Source: Heliopora coerulea (taxonomy: Eukaryota > Cnidaria > Anthozoa > Scleralcyonacea > Helioporidae). Taken from it: 64,000 bases of DNA. Positions 55,501 to 64,000 of this stretch are shown in pieces; the first letter of the stretch is position 1; the number at the start of each line of letters is the position of its first letter. A program made the position numbers and the translations under genes. Below the pieces are notes generated by a model. That model made no database searches, had not been told where the DNA came from, and saw nothing but the letters and a program-made list of their open reading frames with translations. The stretch is from NCBI GenBank assembly GCA_030142905.1, contig JASJOG010000286.1, forward strand, positions 186,001-250,000, read 5' to 3'.

Positions 55501-57346
55501 AAAAGTGTATACAAGAAATTTGCTTGATCACTTCACGAACAATTTTTCTTTATCCTCGATGAATCTGAAACGCATGGCGTCAGGGGCTCAATTAAGTGGA
55601 GGGGGGCAATGGATGAAATTGGCGGGACATGTTTACGTGTTGCTAAGGAAATATAGGGTTTTTATCAAGAAAATTAGGCTTTTTTGGTATACAAGTAATA
55701 TAAAGCTGATTTTTGGATGCCACCAAACTTGACAAACTTATAGCAGTATTGGCAGGAAGGATGAGAAATGAATCCAGCAGAGAGTTTTCAGAAGCTTGTT
55801 GAAGGCCACCCAAAGGGTTTAATTACGTTAAACAAGCAAGTATGAGAAAATGCAATCAAATACTGACAAAGTGTACGTAAATCTTTGCCTGAGGGAATTT
55901 TGAAGTAGTTACCAAAACCTAAAAATACATCCATCTCTTAGCCATCTCTGATTTAAATCCAGTAGATCGCTAACTGTCTTTCTTCGTGAAATGTACGACG
56001 CAATGAAATGGGAAAATGCGAAAATTTAAGTTGAATATTCTTAGCCTAGTTGTATTTAACTTTTGACTCCAGCTGCATATAAATATATGACTTTAACTTA
56101 GCTGACATCGAATACTCGGAAACAAGCTTTAGTCTGGTGCTTCGAACTGCAAGTCTGTCCGTGGAAACGTAGGCTCTATTTAGACAAATTGATTAGGACT
56201 GATGGTCGGACAAATTGATGGTCGACAATCACGAATGATCTTGACTTCTTTCGAAACGAAACAAGTGGTTCTAGTGGCCCAACTACAGGGTGGGAAGGGT
56301 GGGTAAAGCCAACGCGCCCTTGAGCAAAAGGAATTAATTAGAAGCTCCGAGAATTTTGTGATGTCATTATTATTTTCATATCATGAAGGCATGAATTTGC
56401 TCGAATCAGTCTCAAACTGTTTTCATGAGCAAACTTTGCTCTTTAACGGCTATCAGTCTTCAAATAAATAGTCATCAGTTGGTTTTACGTTTGTCTATCA
56501 ACAAGACGAGAATGACTTAATATCTAGGTCAACGTTTTCAGGACATTGATGGCCAGAAATGCCGCCCCTCGAACAACAGCCGTTTGGGACTTCTGCAGTT
56601 AAAATAGGCCACAATGTGAAGGTTGTGGGGTGCAAGTCTCTGGATGACCACTTTGCCTCCTGTTGCCTGTATGAGGGCCTGGTGAAAAGTACAGACTGCT
56701 TATGCTGCATCAGCATTTTAATTTATTTATTTCATATTACTGAGAATAGTAACCCCATATTAGAATGCAAAGTACTTGATAAACAATTAAAGGTCGAAAT
56801 TGAAAAATATAAAATATAAAAAACCTTTGATGCATCAGAATAAATTACAATTGACATTAATTACCTGCACCATGCTGCGTGAGATGGTCAGTCACCCCGG
56901 TATTTCCAAATGATGCAAGTTTAGGTGGAGTATTACCATCGTTATTTGTTGATGTGAAGTCACTGCCAATGCTGATGAGTAACTTTACAGTATCTAGATG
57001 ACCCCACCAGCAGGCTTCGTGAATACGCAAGTTACCATACTTGTCTCTACAGTTAACTTCAGTTCCACATTCGATTAAGTATTCGGCAACTAAGGTATGT
57101 CCATTATATGATGCAAGATGAAGTGGAGTACGACCAGAGTTATTTGTTGAAGCGAAGTCACTACCTTTGGTGATGAGTAACTTTACAGTATGTAGATGAC
57201 CACTGAAGCAGGCAACGTAAACAGGCAAGTTACCAATCTTGTCTCTACAGTTAACTTCAGCTCCAATTTTGGAGCTGAAGTTAACTGTAGAGACAAGCTT
57301 TAACGCCTTCCAAATCTTCTTGCGTTGCTGCTGTCCAAACAGGCAT
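52267..57346 (-). CDS. Ankyrin-COR-Death domain gene (multi-exon, DAPK/Roco-like)
   Basis: The minus-strand gene is read from splice signals. Exons: 57346-56865 (ankyrin repeats, interrupted), 54906-54309 (COR-like), 54169-53861 (Cys-rich), 53257-53201 (19 codons) and 52571-52267 (Death domain, stop TAA). The last four exons have consensus borders and all three junctions are phase 1. The first exon also ends in phase 1, but the COR exon starts in phase 0, so at least one exon between 56860 and 54910 is unseen. Ankyrin, Roc-COR and Death domains together occur in DAPK1-type Roco proteins, which act in apoptosis or innate signalling. No kinase or Roc GTPase was found. AATAAA overlaps the stop codon, and a second signal lies near 52148. 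Damage in two exons suggests that this allele or copy is not functional. Confidence 0.6.
53201..53257 (-). CDS. 57-bp exon of the ankyrin-COR-Death gene
   Basis: Acceptor ATTCAGCAG, donor GTAAGC. It encodes about 19 residues (GTDSRKGLPTEEVTDSKET), charged, with both phases matching its neighbours. Probably a flexible linker before the Death domain. Confidence 0.6.
53861..54169 (-). CDS. Cysteine-rich exon of the ankyrin-COR-Death gene
   Basis: Acceptor ATCTTTTAG, donor GTAAAA, 103 codons, phase 1 at both ends. After a helical start (DDQTIESKDIARSVLSVLHG) comes a cysteine-rich part (CPSYQGVWYEFGLKCDVC, then CLRHEKNACTDPDCVC and ECLKKDSAVCPRN), which may bind zinc. A segment of this sort between COR and Death domains is not one I can name. 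Confidence 0.65.
54309..54906 (-). CDS. COR-like exon with two in-frame stops
   Basis: Acceptor AAATGTCAG, donor GTGTGA, 598 bp. Features of the C-terminal-of-Roc domain: MSDLAVLDAAWLVKLFTQVL, EGVLDFGNLP, ALKDMVRVGLICHW, LVSSMV and PSLYLNFQGDTISLGLYTRV. In Roco proteins COR follows the Roc GTPase and mediates dimerisation. TGA codons at about 54730 and 54721, four codons apart, interrupt the frame, while the sequence on both sides stays in one frame. Both could be TGG-to-TGA changes. Confidence 0.65.
56865..57346 (-). CDS. Ankyrin-repeat exon, frame broken by an inverted duplication
   Basis: The ATG at 57346 has A at -3 and starts MPVWTAATQEDLEGVKACL. Three to four ankyrin repeats follow (PVYVACFSGHLHTVKLLI, TPLHLASYNGHTLVAEYL, IHEACWWGHLDTVKLLI, ending near HLTQHGAG). 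Between the first piece and the rest lies a perfect 29-bp inverted repeat (57238-57266 and 57269-57297, 2-bp loop). The two parts of the exon are offset by one base, and removing 31 bp would bring them into register. The donor is GTAATT at 56864. Confidence 0.6.
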
Positions 57347-57599
57347 TTTCCTATTCAAAACATACGCACTCAAATTTTGAAGAAATGGAGCCTCAATCTC
57401 TGCTCCCCACTTACCCCTCTCAACGGGATAGGGTTTCACGGGAGCAGAGTCTCTGCACAGTCCCAACTCGCACCGGTCCACCCGCACGGGGACTCCAATA
57501 TTACGATAAATTCTACAAAGTTTTATCTATGTACAAGACTCCATGCTCCTTCAATGTGGGAGCTCCATGTTTAATTTCACGTCACCTATGAAGAAATAA

Positions 57600-59740
57600 C
57601 ACCCCCGATAAATATCACAATTTTATCTTATTCATGAACAAAAGGTCTAAGGTTATTACTTTATTTTATTTTCATGTTTTAACTTTTTTTTCTACTGAGC
57701 ATGTGCGAGAAGACAAAACGTTTCCTAATCAAGGTTCCCGATAGACTGTCGCCTGATCAGAAAATAAGTTTCGTCCCATACTCTTTTCAGACTGCAGTTT
57801 TCTTGTACTAAATTTCAATTACATTCCGCCAAGTAACCATTTTATATGAGTTGCTACTAAATTGTAGACTTTAAACAACTCGCTATTCTACTATCGACAT
57901 CAGTCGCCCGTCTCCAAACGTCTCTACTTATGCAATTCAATGTACGCTAGAGTCGAGCAGAGAATGCCAAGCAGTTTCAGCCATTGAAATCTCTCAGGAG
58001 GAATGAGGGGAGGGAACGTGAATTTCAGATTAATGTTCACAAGGTCAGCTAAATTTATTTTTATATCTTAGACAATGAATGTACAATTACAGTCAACATC
58101 AAGGTGCCGTATACGAAGTTAACAGTTCAGTTTAGTTGCATCGACCAACGCGTAATCCTTCATTTATTTATGAAAGAGCAACATGTGCATGAACACTTCC
58201 AAGACGAAGTTCATCAATTTCACCTGACATAACGGATAAAATGAAAACAGAACGTTATTGTTCGACAAGAGCGTGGTTTGCATTCTCTTTTAAATACAGT
58301 AAAACTCGCCTAAGTCGGCATCTTAAATGGAGCATCTTCTCGTGTTACACTACATTCTTTTTCGCACTTATTGCAAAAAAAACAAGAAAAAAAATATTTT
58401 GGTTATTATTTTAAATGCAAAGTGTTAGAATGTTAGAATATCCTGTAGATGAAATGCAAAATGGTAGAATATGTCTTAAGTACAAAAATAATAATTAAAT
58501 TATTTTTGGATTTTAGTCATATTCCAACATACCCTGGTAATGGTCCCAGTTGAAGGCCCAAAAACTGCATGTTTTGGAAGTGGTTCTGGATGTGTCTTAA
58601 AACGTATGATAACAACACTCAAAATTTTTTCTTTCACTTGATATGGACATCATCACTGCACTCTACTTTGTCACAAGGACCTAAGTCATCAGGTTCATCC
58701 ATTTAAAAATAATCATTCATTTATAATTTTCTTTGTCATTGCTCAGTGGATTTTCCCTATTGGTTCACTGACATTTATTGTGCCAATCAAAGCTTGTAAT
58801 TATTAATAAGCACATGTACGGGTTTCATGACTACACTGATTTTACTGTCAATATGTGTTTGACATAGGTGGTAAGTATTCTTTTGTACACTTCATGTTAA
58901 TAATTCCTGGGTATTGTTATAACTACATTGCACAAGAGGTGTACAAAATCATCACTAAGTCTATTAAATGCATGTAAGAATTCATCAACCCTGCTTGAGA
59001 ATTCTGAATGACTTAGCCATTCCATTCCCAAAGACTCTCCATCAATTGACTGCAACCTCTAACCAACACATGCAGGAGTTTTAATTTTGCTGTTACCAGC
59101 TCTAACATGGTACTGTATTCTGACTGTGGAAATTTCAGCAGCAGCACCAAAGGACTGTACATGTGCTCAAAGTATATCTTTATAAGGTTCATAATTTAAC
59201 CCAACATATAGACATCAGTGTCAGATTGTATATTCTCATTATTGCTGTCCTATATTAGTTACCAATGTAACAGGGCTACCTCAAAATAAGTTATTTAAAA
59301 ACATTTCTATTTACCACAATCCACAGTTCCAACAGACTACATCTGTTCAACACATTTAAAGCAAAAATTTTAAATACTACACATGGGAGCAATTGCATTC
59401 TCAGCTTTAATGAAATGGCACCTTAATGAAACTTGTTAATGATTAACTGGCAATGAAACCTGTGACAGTGCAAATCTAGTGCAATTAAATACTGCAATGC
59501 ATTCTTCTAGTTCGTGGTAACATGGTTACTATCAAACTATAAAAACACAATGATAGCCATACAATTGCCAGCAAGACTGCAGTTTAGTGCACTCACTGTG
59601 TCACTAACTGGTTAGGGTAAGGGTTTGTATTAGGGTTAGTGAGCTGGAAGAATGGTCACTGCCTTACTTGGCTCTGCTAACTGCAGAGCCCATTTTTTGA
59701 ACAAAATTATTTGCCTGACATTTGATACATTACATCATTT
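57600..59740. other. Non-coding; telomere-like scrap near 59604
   Basis: AT-rich with no frames of note. GTTAGGGTAAGGGTTTGTAT at about 59612 and TTAGGGTTAG nearby are telomere-like. This may hold the promoter and 5' sequence of the ankyrin-COR-Death gene, but no specific signal is supported. Confidence 0.4.
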
Positions 59741-59741
59741 A

Positions 59742-59830
59742 CAGGGGCGGATCCAGGATTTTTCGTATGTTAGTCAAAATTTTCGTTCGTGAATATTTGG
59801 GGGGGGCAATATTTTCACGGGGGGTGATTA
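59742..59830. mobile_element. hAT-type terminal sequence
   Basis: CAGGGGCGGATCCAGGATTT followed by G-runs is a very common hAT end. It lies on the 3' side of the hAT pseudogene at 60.2-63.2 kb and probably marks that element's end. The matching end is not seen before the window stops. Confidence 0.6.
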
Positions 59831-60157
59831 GTTATTATACCGACACTAATTTTTTTATTTGGCAAATAGAAGGTAATGTGCAAAAATGACTGTTTCGCCC
59901 AATATCAGGGCTCATCAGCATGCCTAGGAAACACATAATGCCTCACGGCATGTTTGTGACTCCAACATGGACAGCCCTCAGAAAGGCCGAAAAAGAGCAA
60001 TCTGGCTTTAACGCGCCAGATACCCACCTTTCACACCTTTGCCATTGAGCAAAAGGAGTTTGGTTGGAAATGGGTGACTATATGGGATATGATGGATATG
60101 TCAACTAAAATTGTTTGCAAACTAAGCAAAGTGTTCTTAATCATAGCATAGAAAATT

Positions 60158-63152
60158 TCAAGTAAATTTTAACCTAGTGTTTCCAACAGTAAATTTATCA
60201 ATAACTTTTTCAACATCTGGAACAATTTCCTGATGAATTTGCATCAAGGCTAATCCATTTAAACGTTCTTCACCCATAGTACTAAGCTGATAGTCCTTAA
60301 GTGTTCTGAGTGCTGAAATGGTTCTTTCACACTCACATGAAGTGATGGGAAGTGTTCCTAAAATACGTAGGATAATTTTAATGTTTTCAAAACTATCAAA
60401 AACTGACAGCTTTTGAAGTTGTGGCTATATGGTCTGGTAGAGGTCCTGGGTGGGTTTCCCAATATGTGTTCCACAATTGAAGCTCAGCATCTAAAGCTAA
60501 GGGATAAGGCAAATCATCAACATAAAAAGTAGCAACAGTCTTAAACTCCTCTTTCCAGTCAATCCCTTTCATTCTAAGAGACATCATCTTTGTTGGCACA
60601 ACACTTAACTCTTTGTACACATTAACCCTATCAATATCAAACCTGTTTTGCAAAGCAGAGTTAATATGGTCAATAAGAGGAATAGTAATTGTTTGTTTGT
60701 AATACTCAGATATAGTCTTGTAATGGGGATTTGACCTAGTTGTTTGTTTTCCTACTGTCCTTGGTTTACTCATCAGCTAACTTCAATTCCTCTGCATACC
60801 AGACTTCATGAAAAGAATCAATAGAATTCCTATAGGTGGTGAAATCGTTGCACTTTCCCTGCAATAATAGGGTGACAGGAAGAAGCCCATCAAGGATTTT
60901 GCTGGAAAGAACTAATGCTGCAAGAAACTCAAACTTTGCTATAAGATAAAAAAAAATGAGAAGCGTCAGTGACAAGAGAAGGTTTATACCTTCCTTCTAC
61001 ATTATCAGTCATCTCCTTTAGTGTGTCATACAATGGGACAAAAAGCTCTATATTGCATCCAAATCCTCAATATGCTCAACCCATTTAGTCCGACAATCAT
61101 CTACCAGCCTTCTCTTCTGAGTTTCTCTCTCAGAACTATTGCATACGTTTTCCTCAAAAGGCATATCACGTGTCTGGGAAATATTGATAAAATTTGAAAC
61201 ATCTTTAACATGTTTCATCATGGTATTGACCTCAACAACAGTTAAAGAATCACAAACAGCTAAATTAAGTCTATGGCTATAACAGTGGGTGTAAAGAGCT
61301 TTCTCATTAAGACGTAAAATATGAGCAGACAAACCATTGATGTGCCCAGTCACAGCACCTGCAACATCATACCCTTGTCCTCGACAATCATCAATAGATA
61401 AAATAAGATCATTGAGGGATTCTAAAATTAACTTAGCAAGTTGCTCTCCGCTTAATCCCCACTTACACTGAAGAAATGCTATAAATTCTTTAATATTCAT
61501 ATCAATGTCTACAAAGCATAAGACAAGAGACATTTGCTCTCTATGAGAAGAGTCTGCAGCCTCATCAGCAATGATAGAAAAAAACTTGCTAGCCTTGACA
61601 TCTTGAATGATCTGCTCACAGATCACCTGACCACAACACGTAATAATTTTATTCTGGTTAGTCTTAGAAATATAGCTTTTGTTTTTACCACAATTTCTTA
61701 AATGATCCTCTAAAACTTTGTCCCCTGCCCGAACTCTAAAATTAAGTGATTCAACAAAATTACCAACTCACCCAGTAGAGTAGTTGCAAACCTCTGGGTG
61801 GTATTTAGCATCATCACGATGACCTCGCAATGGCAAACCAAGATGACCACAAAAAACAACTGAATCTATAATTCGGGCAAGTTTCTTTCTATTGTCCTCA
61901 ATTTCCTTTTTGAGGTTGACATCCAAAATGACCTCTATAGGCTGTACTGTTCCTGACATTTGAGAAATTAAAGAAGTTAATATAGGGAAAGTACAAGCAT
62001 GGAGGCCCATTTCCCCTTAAGTACCATGCCCGTAATGGCGTTTAAAGGTAAAGGCTGCACCATTCCATCGGCAAAGGGGTTCAATAAACAATTTCTGGAG
62101 TTTTCCAGCTTTACCAGGACAGTGATGTCCAAATAGCACACATGATAAGCAATAAGCACCATCTTCAGAAGGAGAATAACAAAGCCAGCCAATCATATCT
62201 AAAGCTTCTACCATTGGTCTTAGGAAAAGAATATTGCTTGTCTGGTCTGAAGACATTTTTAATAAGATTACAAATTTCTGATGTATTCATACCCTTCACC
62301 TTATCCTTGTACATTGCAACATCAAAATTATTAGAGTTAGATTTTACTTCTTCACAACTGCTTTGTTGTGTTTCATTTGAAGTGCTAGATTGACTAAGTT
62401 GATCTAATTTATGAATATGAAGTTGTGTGGCAGAAGAAAAAGACTCATTATCTGCCTTATGAACTGTTGGATTCACATCATGTTTTTCTGTTTCATTAAA
62501 AAAATTAGTGATGCTAGTTGATGGTATATTTAAGGCTTTTTTAGAAACAATTGGAGGAAGTTTTTGTCTCTTGGATGCTGTAGATGCCTGTGAAACAGCT
62601 ACAAACTTTCGTTTCTGTTGGTGTGCATGAAAAAGAAGAGGAACAAAATGATTTGGCTGAAAGGTTCCTCCAGGTGTAACAGTACTTTCATGGCAAAATA
62701 GAATATGAAGATCATCTAGATCTTTCTTAGCATTTAAACATGGTTGAATCTTGCAGTTAAATAGTAATTTATATCTATACTCCCCACAATCAGGATAATA
62801 AGTAAAAATATTTCTATTTAAAATAGAAGAGAGACCCAGAATGCAGAGAAATGATGACCATTTCTTATCACTACAATTTAAAATGGCCTCTTGTTTAACC
62901 AAATCATCCTTGGTAGAACCTGTGTCTAAGCTCTGCTTAGAAACAGACATGGGTAAAAGATTGTTAATACTTTTGCTGACGTACTCAGCATGCTCGTTTA
63001 CAGTAGATAAAAAGCAAGGATGTTGAGAATAAAAAGTAGCATTGATGAAAAGCTCAAATGATGTCAACATTCTTAAGGTTTGCACTAGACTATTGTCACC
63101 TACCAGTACCAAAGACACAGAGCTATACAAGCAATTCCCAGTAGCATCTGAT
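60158..63152 (-). pseudogene. hAT transposase (P52rIPK/ZMYM1-like) with N-terminal OTU/vertnin-like domain, broken
   Basis: Minus strand, from an acceptor at 63153. The first 965 bp are open and encode an OTU-like domain (DATGNCLYSSVSLVLVGDNS with the likely catalytic Cys; FQPNHFVPLLFH with the likely His), then a Ser/Lys-rich linker and the start of the TTF-type finger (FPKTNGRSFRYDW). After a frameshift near 62190 the hAT body follows: CYSPSEDGAYCLSCVLFG, GLHACTFPILTSLI, FFSIIADEAADSSHREQMS, DDCRGQGYDVAGAVTG, YTHCYSHRLNLAV, CRTKWVEHIEDLD, and the dimerisation region TSCECERTISALRTLKDY. Lesions: stops at 62017 and 61768, frame changes near 61048, 60770 and 60397, and one near 60960 that could be a short intron (GTATAA ... 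TTATAG). The family is commonly annotated '52 kDa repressor of the inhibitor of the protein kinase-like' in cnidarians. Confidence 0.8.
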
Positions 63153-63159
63153 CTAAGAT

Positions 63160-63725
63160 AAACAAACAGCTAATGTGTAAGTTACATATTAACCAAGCTT
63201 TAAACTGGCTTCTCACTCTTAGCTATTGTAGCTTTATACACAAAAATGTCATGATCAGATATTCAAATTACAATCTATGCCTAAAAGATAAAGGATGAAA
63301 CGTTTTTCGTCCCGTACAGCCAGCGTCAGTGGATTATAAACATAAATTACAATTTTGTCTATATAACATCAACAGAAGAGATCGTATTACACCAAGCCAT
63401 GTCATGTGCTATTGCCGTTCACGGTCTATTATTACAAGTCAACGAGACACAGATTCATATACATTATAATTCGGTAGATATAGATAATAACAAACTAATG
63501 TCAGTCCACAAAAAAGCATAAACAAACGGCTATTTTGCTTGGTTCGCGGCAAATCTCATATACACTATATTAAGCTCTGAGTTTGACCGCAGTATTATGT
63601 AAATTTCGTCTCAAAATTGACGTTGGCATACACATTGTTTGGTTGTAAATAAGGCCGTGACAGGGCGCTCTGTTATAAACCACTATGATAATAGAAGTCA
63701 AATAGGGATAAAGTAGAATATATTT
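63160..63725 (-). other. Intron between the OTU-hAT exons
   Basis: A GT-AG interval of 575 bp (63727-63153) with no frame of note. It is inferred from the in-phase junction only. Confidence 0.45.
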
Positions 63726-63727
63726 AC

Positions 63728-63900
63728 CTTAGGGCCGTACAAGATTTGTTCTTTCGGTCTCGAGCATATTTGGGGATATACGACTCGGCACAAAATTCCT
63801 GCTCAGGCAGAAGCTTGTATTGTTGATGGCACTCAGTAGCTCTTCTACAGAGCTCTTCCGCGAAGCGTCGATTCGCCTCAATAGATTGGCGTGGACCTTT
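63728..63900 (-). pseudogene. Upstream exon of the OTU-hAT gene
   Basis: The donor AAG|GTAAAT at 63728/63727 joins the acceptor TCTTAG at 63153 in phase. Across the junction the peptide reads ...CTALR then SDATGNCLYSS, which extends the OTU-like domain. The upstream part includes LLPEQEFCAESYIPKYARD. In this frame there is a stop near 63904 and no ATG. A different frame, with an ATG at 63965 (MSCSIYETLKFALERNDRP), overlaps it and ends at 63729. Either a frameshift links the two or there is another intron further upstream. Confidence 0.5.
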
Positions 63901-64000
63901 TCAATGTATGGCCGATCATTTCTCTCCAATGCGAACTTCAAGGTCTCGTAAATACTGCAAGACATCGCAGTATATTAGTCTTATAATTTTGCGGTCAAAG

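Noticed and set aside
63729..63965. ATG-initiated 78-residue frame as the first exon of the OTU-hAT gene
   Set aside because: It ends in a stop just before the donor and is out of phase with the next exon. An overlapping frame joins in phase and continues the OTU-like domain.

Overview
The window looks like an intergenic, transposon-rich piece of an animal nuclear genome. It is AT-rich, coding content is low, genes are split by GT-AG introns, and almost every long open frame belongs to a eukaryotic mobile element. The mixture (Penelope-like elements with hammerhead motifs, hAT genes of the 'P52rIPK/ZMYM1-like' kind, a Polinton-type polymerase, Ty3/gypsy integrase remnants, tRNA-derived retroposons, an ankyrin-COR-Death gene) fits a cnidarian, most likely a coral or anemone. 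That assignment is an inference from family composition, not a database match.

Layout. 0.6-1.2 kb: decayed Penelope-like element (PLE) with a hammerhead motif. 1.5-3.0 kb: two palindromic tRNA-derived elements, each bounded by a 12-bp target duplication. 5-6, 16.7 and 50.5 kb: copies of an unclassified repeat. 8.2-10.5 kb: short Polinton-like element carrying only a protein-primed DNA polymerase. 13.2-14.5 kb: third tRNA-derived element split by a 988-bp solo LTR with ACAG duplications. 14.7-15.7 kb: deleted pogo/Tigger element keeping the transposase C-terminus. 18.2-19.9 kb: apparently intact Tc1/IS630-type transposon with unusual repeat-rich ends. 20.1-21.8 kb: two tandem arrays. 23.7 and 41.2 kb: two copies of an LTR-like repeat. 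32.9-35.3 kb: PLE with inverted terminal repeats and a 12-bp target duplication. 37.5-40.5 kb: gypsy integrase debris. 41.6-45.5 kb: nested PLE sequences with several hammerhead motifs. 45.6-49.8 kb: broken hAT gene next to a large hairpin.

The one region that looks like a host gene is 52.3-57.4 kb, minus strand: ankyrin repeats, a COR-like domain, a cysteine-rich exon, a 57-bp exon and a Death domain. The last four exons join in phase with consensus splice sites. No Roc GTPase was found, and the gene carries two in-frame stops and a 31-bp inverted duplication that shifts its frame, so this copy may be decaying. From 60.2 kb to the window end, minus strand, lies a degenerate hAT transposase whose N-terminus is an OTU/vertnin-like domain, with an upstream exon at 63.7-63.9 kb.

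The most interesting thread is the shared architecture of the Penelope elements and the tRNA-derived elements: 12-bp target duplications, head-to-head inverted arms and a one-sided 32-44 bp tail. This suggests the tRNA-derived elements may be mobilised by Penelope machinery. No bacterial genes, operons, CRISPR arrays or rRNA were seen.
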